Shown here one piece after another: positions 6,056 through 10,119 of a DNA stretch of 10,119 nucleotides; positions within the stretch are counted from its first letter, which is position 1, and each line of letters starts with the position of its first letter. The notes beneath the pieces are model-generated. The model had not been told where the DNA came from, made no database searches, and saw only the letters and a list, made by a program, of their open reading frames with translations. This stretch comes from Alphaproteobacteria bacterium (GTDB lineage: Bacteria; Pseudomonadota; Alphaproteobacteria; Rickettsiales; JAIXRX01). The translations under genes and the position numbers were made by a program. The DNA lies in the NCBI GenBank assembly GCA_027485005.1, contig JAIXRX010000018.1:1-10119 (forward strand). Direction: 5' to 3'.

Positions 6056-7416
6056 TAAAGCGCATATTACTTTTAAGCTCTGCAATACTCTCCCTCTCGG
6101 GATGTACGACTCTTGATATTCCTTTGGTAGACAAAGAAACCAAACCGCAAGAGGTCGTATCTGCAGAACAAACCATCAATCGCTGGTGGACGGTTTTTAA
6201 TGATCCGATGATGGACAGGCTGGCTGATGAATTACTGAAACAAAACCTCGACATTCAAATTGCCAAAACGCGTATTGATGAAGCAAGAGGTGTGCTCAAG
6301 ACGGAAGAATCAGGATGGTTCCCTTCAGTGGATGCAACAGGTTCTGCTTCCCGTGGTAATAATCAATTTGTCACGGATAAAATTGTCTCCATCAACCAAG
6401 GAGGATTTGATGCTCAGTGGGAGCTTGACATTTTTGGCCAGACAAAAAGCCGTATAAGTGCTGCAGATGCTCGGCTTACCAGCCAAATCGCTTCCGCAGA
6501 TGATATCAAAAACATTATGCTTTCTGAGTTGATGCGCGGGATTATCGAATGGCGTCAGGCACAGGAAACCATTCGAGAAACAAAAGAACTTCTCTCTACG
6601 CAGGATAATCAGATTGAGCTGTTCAAGGTGCGAAGCAAAGCAGGGCTTATGGATGCCTCGCTCCTTGTCAGAACACAGGCAGAGCGCTCTCAAACAGCAA
6701 CACGCCTGCCTGTCGCGCAGGCGAATGCAGATAGTGCGCGGTTCAAAATTGCCCGACTGCTTGCCATTCCAGTGGATCAGTTAGCGCTTGAACCACAGGA
6801 AAGCGTTACATTTACTGTTCCCGAAGTTGATCAGGCGGCTGATATTTCCATTGAACTGATGCGTGAACGACCAGATGTCAAAGCACTACTTGCCCAGATG
6901 ATTGCCGCGCAAGGTGATCTCGCGAAGGCAGAGACAGATTTATGGCCGCGACTATCGGTTGGCGCATTTTTCGGCGTTCAGAGTGGTTCTGATGGATTAA
7001 GAATGGCGGAAAACCCGATATGGTCATTAAGCTCCGCCATCACTGCCCCACTACTGAATTTTGGACGCTTACGCGGCGCAGTTGACTCGGCTGACGCAAG
7101 ATCAAAAGCCGCCAGCCTGAATTATGAAAACGGCGTATTAAATGCACTGCAAGAAACACAAACGGCGCTAAGCGATTACCTGAATGGTATCAACGCAGTA
7201 GCTGAACAGGAAAAAGCGCTGGCCTCACGAAAAGATGCGATAAAACTTGCGACCGAACGCTTTAAACAAGGCCTAACCGATATGACTGACCTCACCACAG
7301 CGCAAAGTGAATTAAATCATGCCACCATCACTCTTATTGAACGGCGGGCAGTGGCAGCGATTGCTTTTATTCGCCTTCAAAAAGCCTTGGGAATTGGCGT
7401 GTTAGCGAAGCAATAA
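6052..7416 (+). CDS. Outer-membrane efflux lipoprotein, NodT/TolC family
   Basis: Trimeric outer-membrane channel that completes the exporter, 454 aa. It starts with a lipoprotein signal peptide: MIKR, a hydrophobic run and the lipobox LSGC with C18 as the lipidated residue. The following Thr is compatible with outer-membrane sorting by the Lol pathway. The mature part has the two structural repeats of the outer-membrane efflux protein (OEP) family: repeat one opens with RWWTVFNDP (44-52) and NLDIQIAKTRIDEARG (65-80), with QWELDIFGQ (122-130) near the first beta strands. Repeat two opens near RERPDVKALLAQ (about 270) and LWPRLSVGAFFG, followed by a long helix near the C-terminus with QGLTDMTDLTTAQSELN. 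Length fits NodT-type proteins. The ATGA overlap with the adaptor gene shows it belongs to the same operon, whereas many exporters borrow a housekeeping TolC. No canonical U-tract terminator follows. Confidence 0.95.
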   Translation: MIKRILLLSSAILSLSGCTTLDIPLVDKETKPQEVVSAEQTINRWWTVFNDPMMDRLADELLKQNLDIQIAKTRIDEARGVLKTEESGWFPSVDATGSASRGNNQFVTDKIVSINQGGFDAQWELDIFGQTKSRISAADARLTSQIASADDIKNIMLSELMRGIIEWRQAQETIRETKELLSTQDNQIELFKVRSKAGLMDASLLVRTQAERSQTATRLPVAQANADSARFKIARLLAIPVDQLALEPQESVTFTVPEVDQAADISIELMRERPDVKALLAQMIAAQGDLAKAETDLWPRLSVGAFFGVQSGSDGLRMAENPIWSLSSAITAPLLNFGRLRGAVDSADARSKAASLNYENGVLNALQETQTALSDYLNGINAVAEQEKALASRKDAIKLATERFKQGLTDMTDLTTAQSELNHATITLIERRAVAAIAFIRLQKALGIGVLAKQ

Positions 7417-7429
7417 AGTTAATAGTCCG

Positions 7430-7503
7430 CCTTGCGCGAGGTGTGTGGTTTTGTCGAACATAGGAATGAGCCACCCGCAAGGGTGAACGGCGTAAAACGC
7501 TGT
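7430..7503 (+). other. Strongly foldable intergenic segment after the exporter operon
   Basis: CCTTGCG (7430-7436) pairs with CGCAAGG (7476-7482), and GGTG (7440-7443) pairs with CACC (7472-7475) inside it: 11 pairs interrupted only by a 3-base bulge, with a 28-base loop. Mutually exclusive with this is a local hairpin CACCC-GCAA-GGGTG (7472-7485) with a GNRA-type loop. Just downstream ACGGCGT (7487-7493) and ACGCTGT (7497-7503) form a 7-bp stem with one G-U pair, which favours the plus-strand RNA. No T-run follows, so it is not a standard intrinsic terminator. It could be a 3' stabilising structure, a small RNA or a leader element. I do not recognise a known family. The rest of the 7417-7597 gap shows no gene. 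Confidence 0.45.
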
Positions 7504-7597
7504 AAATAACTCCGCTATGATTCAGCAATTCTTGTGTTTGAACAGCTTTCTGGTATACATTAGAAGGTTATACTATTTCAAAATAGGCGGCAAATTA

Positions 7598-8224
7598 ATG
7601 AATCAATTACAGTTAAAAGTTTTGTATTTAAGAAGCATATTACTGCTTGATGAGATTAAATATTATGATGCACAATTAAGAAGTAACTCTAGTACAATCA
7701 ATCAATTTCGTATAATTAGACTTTGCTTCACGCCCTTGTATACATTTTTAGATTCTTTGAGACATTATAATATTTGGCTTGCTGATAAAAACGAATTACT
7801 TAGCGAAAAGAGAGAAATCGCCAAAAAGTTAGAATTTGCCAGACATATAAGAAATAAGATTGGCGGACATCTCGATGAGGTTGTTATACAAAAAGCTACC
7901 GAATGGGAGCCATCTATATTTGCAGAATGTGTTATAGAGAAAACTGATATACAGCTAATTCTTTGCTACAAATCACTTATAGAAAGCGCAATAAATTCGT
8001 TTTTAGATAATAACGAGATCCAAAAAAACTTTGGCGCTGAAATAGATTTATTTTATCCACCAAACAATAAGCAATTTTTGGAATATTTAGAAAGAACTAA
8101 TACAGGGTGTATTAAATTTCTTGAAAAAGTTATAGCCTCTTTAAATAAAGAAATTAAATATCACACAGCAAAAGAGGCAGTTTTATTGAATGTAAAAGCT
8201 GGAGCAACAGATTTTAGGCTTTAG
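7598..8224 (+). CDS. Orphan AT-rich hypothetical protein, possible HEPN-like motif
   Basis: Not recognised as any named family. The predicted protein has 208 aa, no signal peptide and no clear membrane segment, so it is probably cytoplasmic and mostly alpha-helical. The most distinctive stretch is FARHIRNKIGGHLDE (80-94), which contains R85-N86-x4-H91. This R-x5-H arrangement resembles the R-x4-6-H motif of HEPN-domain RNases, but one short motif is weak evidence. The frame is open upstream to 7517, but the ATG at 7598 is preferred because AGGCGG lies 8 bases before it and the extra N-terminus looks unlike coding sequence. A possible -10 TATACT (7569-7574) has no good -35. Two sampled 60-base lines have 25% and 32% GC, well below neighbouring genes, which suggests acquisition by transfer. 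It stands alone between two foldable intergenic segments, with a probable terminator at its 3' end. Confidence 0.75.
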   Translation: MNQLQLKVLYLRSILLLDEIKYYDAQLRSNSSTINQFRIIRLCFTPLYTFLDSLRHYNIWLADKNELLSEKREIAKKLEFARHIRNKIGGHLDEVVIQKATEWEPSIFAECVIEKTDIQLILCYKSLIESAINSFLDNNEIQKNFGAEIDLFYPPNNKQFLEYLERTNTGCIKFLEKVIASLNKEIKYHTAKEAVLLNVKAGATDFRL

Positions 8225-8245
8225 TAAGCGTTGCACCATTTTTTT
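8201..8245 (+). terminator. Probable intrinsic terminator overlapping the end of the orphan gene
   Basis: GG-A-GCAAC (8201-8208) pairs with GTTGC-A-CC (8230-8237), seven pairs with one A-A mismatch. Inside, GCTT (8218-8221) pairs with AAGC (8226-8229), leaving a 9-base bulge. A run of seven T (8239-8245) follows after one base, and six more T at 8249-8254. The stop codon of the orphan gene (8222-8224) lies in the apical loop, so the hairpin begins inside the coding sequence. Confidence 0.55.
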
Positions 8246-8270
8246 GTATTTTTTCATTTAGCCAATTCAT

Positions 8271-8348
8271 CACCCCAATAAAAAGCCCCCCATACAGGTG
8301 CCCTTTTGTTTTTGGGCGGGGTGCAGAAAATCATCACTTTGCCCAAAA
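8271..8348 (+). other. Foldable segment with competing stems upstream of the deacetylase gene
   Basis: Stem B pairs TTTTGGGCGGGGTG (8310-8323) with CACTTTGCCCAAAA (8335-8348): 14 continuous pairs, three of them G-U, with an 11-base loop. Stem A uses the same bases: CACCCC (8271-8276) plus GCCC (8285-8288) pair with GGGCGGGGTG (8314-8323), leaving an 8-base bulge. The two cannot form together. The G-U pairs favour the plus-strand RNA, that is, a leader of the gene at 8395. I found no convincing promoter in 8225-8394 and no T-run after either stem, so attenuation is only a possibility. Confidence 0.4.
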
Positions 8349-8394
8349 TTATGCTATATCAGCAGCCAGTTTGCTTTATTCTTAGAGAAGTTTT

Positions 8395-9312
8395 GTGCGT
8401 CGTTGTCTGTTTCCATTATTATTGCTGTGCCTCCCCCTGCCCGCTTTGGCCGAGGCGGTGACGAATGTCTATGTCTGCGCACATCCCGATGATTGCGTGT
8501 TATTCATGAACCCCGATTTGTATGACGACGCCAAAGAAGCAACTGACAATACCGCTATTATCTATCTAACATCGGGGGATGCAGGCGAGCCTTTCCGCGC
8601 CGATAAATCCTCCTACCCTTTTACGCGAGAACTGGCTTCTAAAAACACCACCGACTGGATGAGAGATAGCAACCAACCAGAACCTGTTGCGGTAGAAAAA
8701 AACGAAACCATCACACTCAACGGCCATGCGATTGCGCGCGCGAGCTATGATAATGTGGCGTCGTATTTTTTGCGCCTGCCTGACGGAAATATGTATGGTG
8801 GTGGATTTGAACGCTATGATTTTCAGTCGTTGCTGAAACTGCATCAAGGTGAGATAAAAAAGCTGAGCAGTATTGATGGCAAAAATACCTATGCGGGCTG
8901 GCAGGATTTGGTGAATACACTCGGCGCGATTGTGGCGCATGAAAGCAAAGCCACCAAACGCACCCATGTGCATCTGGCGGATACAAATACCGAAGAAAAT
9001 GTGGGCGACCATTCCGACCATATTGTGGCCGCCACCGCCATGCTGGACGCGCTGAGTGACCGCACCGAACATGCAGACGATGCAGGGCGCTGCTATACCT
9101 TGTTTAAGCATATCGGTTATGCGATTGCAGACATGGAAACAAATTTAGATTATGGTGAGCTGGAAAATAAATCGGGGAGCTTTGCGGCGCTCACCGCGAT
9201 TCAGCAAAGTATGAGCGGCAAACATAACTGGGACGAAGCACACACACGCTATCTTGCCCGCAATTATCTAAAAATCGAGAGCATGCCGAAGGGCTGCGCT
9301 GTCGGCGAATAA
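8395..9312 (+). CDS. Secreted PIG-L/LmbE-type metal-dependent deacetylase
   Basis: Predicted exported hydrolase, 305 aa. PIG-L family enzymes remove acetyl groups from N-acetylglucosamine-type substrates using a zinc ion. The N-terminal Sec signal peptide is MRRC, a Leu-rich core and a likely cleavage after ALA (residue 19). The mature protein starts almost at once with VYVCAHPDDCVLFMNP (25-40), the family metal motif: H30 and D33 as ligands, D32 as likely base. The usual HPDDE Glu is replaced by Cys34, followed by LF, recalling secreted family members with HPDDW-x-LF. LTSGDAGEP (58-66) and the third ligand region DHSDH (205-209; H206 or H209) complete the site. The substrate may be an envelope or extracellular sugar, but this is not shown. 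The start is GTG: an in-frame TAG at 8383-8385 excludes anything upstream, and AGAGAAG lies before it. Leader structures are described separately. Confidence 0.88.
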   Translation: MRRCLFPLLLLCLPLPALAEAVTNVYVCAHPDDCVLFMNPDLYDDAKEATDNTAIIYLTSGDAGEPFRADKSSYPFTRELASKNTTDWMRDSNQPEPVAVEKNETITLNGHAIARASYDNVASYFLRLPDGNMYGGGFERYDFQSLLKLHQGEIKKLSSIDGKNTYAGWQDLVNTLGAIVAHESKATKRTHVHLADTNTEENVGDHSDHIVAATAMLDALSDRTEHADDAGRCYTLFKHIGYAIADMETNLDYGELENKSGSFAALTAIQQSMSGKHNWDEAHTRYLARNYLKIESMPKGCAVGE

Positions 9313-9328
9313 TTTTTTGAGGATGACC

Positions 9329-10119
9329 ATGCCCGAGATCGGACAAACCAATTCCCTGCGTATTGTGAAAGAAGTCGATTTCGGCCTGTATCTGGACGGC
9401 GACGATTTAGGCGAAATTTTACTACCCAAACGCTATGTGCCCAAACATTGGGAAATGGACGAGCTGATTGATGTTTTTCTGTATCGCGATTCGGAAGATC
9501 GATTGATTGCCACCACCGAAAAACCGTTGGCGGAAGTGGAAAGCTGCGCTTATTTGCGCGTGGTTTCCACTGCTCCGATGGGTGCATTCATGGATTGGGG
9601 ACTGCCGAAGGATTTGCTGGTGCCGTTTCGCGAGCAGCGCGTACCGATGAAGGTGGGGCAATACTATGTAGTGTTTGTTTTTCTGGATGATGACGACCGT
9701 ATTGTGGCAAGCAGCAAGCTCAGCCATTTTTTGCATGAGGATAATCAAAACGAATTTGATGCAGGACAAGAGGTGGATTTACTCATCGCCAGCCGCAGTG
9801 ACCTTGGCTATAAAGCCGTTATCAATGGCACGCATCTGGGGCTGATTCACAATAGCGAGATTTACCGCGCGATTCATGTGGGCGACCGCATGAGTGGCTA
9901 TATCAAAAATTTCCGCACGGACGGCAAGATTAACCTGATGCTGCGCCCAAGTGGCATGGAGGCGATGGACTCGCTGGGCGAAGAAATTCTCGCATACCTT
10001 AAAGCACAAGGCGGCACGATTTATCTGACCGACCGCAGCCCGCCAGAAGACATTATGGCGGTGTTTGCCACCAGCAAATCAGCATATAAAAAGGCGCTGG
10101 GAAAACTCTTCAAAGATAA
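9329..10119 (+). CDS. cvfB: CvfB/YitL-like S1-domain RNA-binding protein (3' end outside window)
   Basis: Cytoplasmic RNA-binding protein of the CvfB family. In Staphylococcus CvfB affects virulence gene expression; its exact role in Gram-negative bacteria is little known. I translated 263 codons by hand. The opening MPEIGQTNSLRIVKEVDFGLYLDG and GEILLPKRYVP (about 28-38) are typical. S1-like repeats follow: about 1-65, about 70-140 (MGAFMDWGLPKDLLVPF, DDRIVASSKL) and about 143-210 (LGYKAVINGTHLGLIHNSEI, LMLRP). A C-terminal winged-helix segment has TIYLTDRSPPEDIMAVFATS and KKALGKLFK. The frame is still open at the last base (GAT then AA), so the TAA at the very end is out of frame and the protein continues, probably by only a few residues. 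GAGGA (9319-9323) fits the ATG at 9329 better than the in-frame ATG at 9323. It lies 16 bases after the deacetylase stop, so the two may be co-transcribed. Confidence 0.92.
   Translation, partial: MPEIGQTNSLRIVKEVDFGLYLDGDDLGEILLPKRYVPKHWEMDELIDVFLYRDSEDRLIATTEKPLAEVESCAYLRVVSTAPMGAFMDWGLPKDLLVPFREQRVPMKVGQYYVVFVFLDDDDRIVASSKLSHFLHEDNQNEFDAGQEVDLLIASRSDLGYKAVINGTHLGLIHNSEIYRAIHVGDRMSGYIKNFRTDGKINLMLRPSGMEAMDSLGEEILAYLKAQGGTIYLTDRSPPEDIMAVFATSKSAYKKALGKLFKD

Noticed and set aside
7517..7597. Upstream start for the orphan gene
   Set aside because: The extra 27 residues have no supporting ribosome binding site, while AGGCGG precedes the ATG at 7598.
8566..9111. 181-codon minus-strand open frame opposite the deacetylase gene
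   Set aside because: The plus strand encodes a recognisable enzyme with signal peptide and metal motif; the minus frame has no recognisable features and is a shadow.
9264..10009. Minus-strand open frames opposite the CvfB-like gene
   Set aside because: The plus-strand frame matches the CvfB family along its whole length, although it is open at the window edge; the opposite frames are shadows.
10117..10119. TAA at the right edge as stop of the CvfB-like gene
   Set aside because: Counting from the ATG at 9329 the final triplet in frame is GAT (10115-10117), so this TAA is out of frame and the gene continues.
1..10119. CRISPR array, tRNA, rRNA or insertion sequence
   Set aside because: No spaced direct repeats, cloverleaf-like segments, rRNA stretches, transposase genes or terminal inverted repeats were found by eye.

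Overview
The window looks like a piece of a Gram-negative, probably proteobacterial chromosome. Evidence: a cytochrome bd quinol oxidase operon, a tripartite ABC exporter with its own outer-membrane lipoprotein, and a Sec-exported enzyme. I cannot name the genus. Coding density is high, with four-base start/stop overlaps in two operons. By hand count, sampled lines run about 47-55% GC in most genes. The tetR gene (35% in one line) and the orphan gene at 7598-8224 (25% and 32% in two lines) are clearly more AT-rich.

Region 1 (1-2522, minus strand) is an operon read right to left: a GbsR/MarR-type regulator, then cydA (short Q-loop, CIO-like), then cydB, which runs off the left edge. A promoter of good consensus lies upstream. 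A perfect 9-1-9 palindrome overlaps its -10 box and probable start point, so the regulator may repress its own operon.

Region 2 (2581-7416) is a TetR-family repressor gene divergent from four tightly packed plus-strand genes: a DevC-like FtsX/MacB-type permease, its ATPase, a HlyD/DevB-like adaptor and a NodT/TolC-like outer-membrane lipoprotein. Together they encode a complete export path from inner membrane to cell exterior. The divergent intergenic region holds a near-ideal promoter (TTGACA, 17 bp, TATTAT) and two copies of a TAC-N6-GTA element. One copy surrounds the -35 box and the other covers the start site, as expected for repressor operators. The substrate is not visible from sequence.

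Region 3 (7417-8394) is an accessory-looking interval. It has a strongly foldable intergenic segment, an AT-rich orphan gene of unknown function with a tentative R-x5-H (HEPN-like) motif, a probable terminator that starts inside that gene, and a second foldable segment with mutually exclusive stems before the next gene.

Region 4 (8395-10119, plus strand) holds a secreted PIG-L/LmbE-type metal-dependent deacetylase with a GTG start. After a 16-base gap follows a CvfB/YitL-like S1 RNA-binding protein whose frame is still open at the right edge.

The best candidates for something undescribed are the self-contained TetR-regulated exporter cassette, the AT-rich orphan with its flanking RNA structures, and the palindrome-controlled gbsR-cydAB operon. 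No tRNA, rRNA, CRISPR array or insertion sequence was seen.
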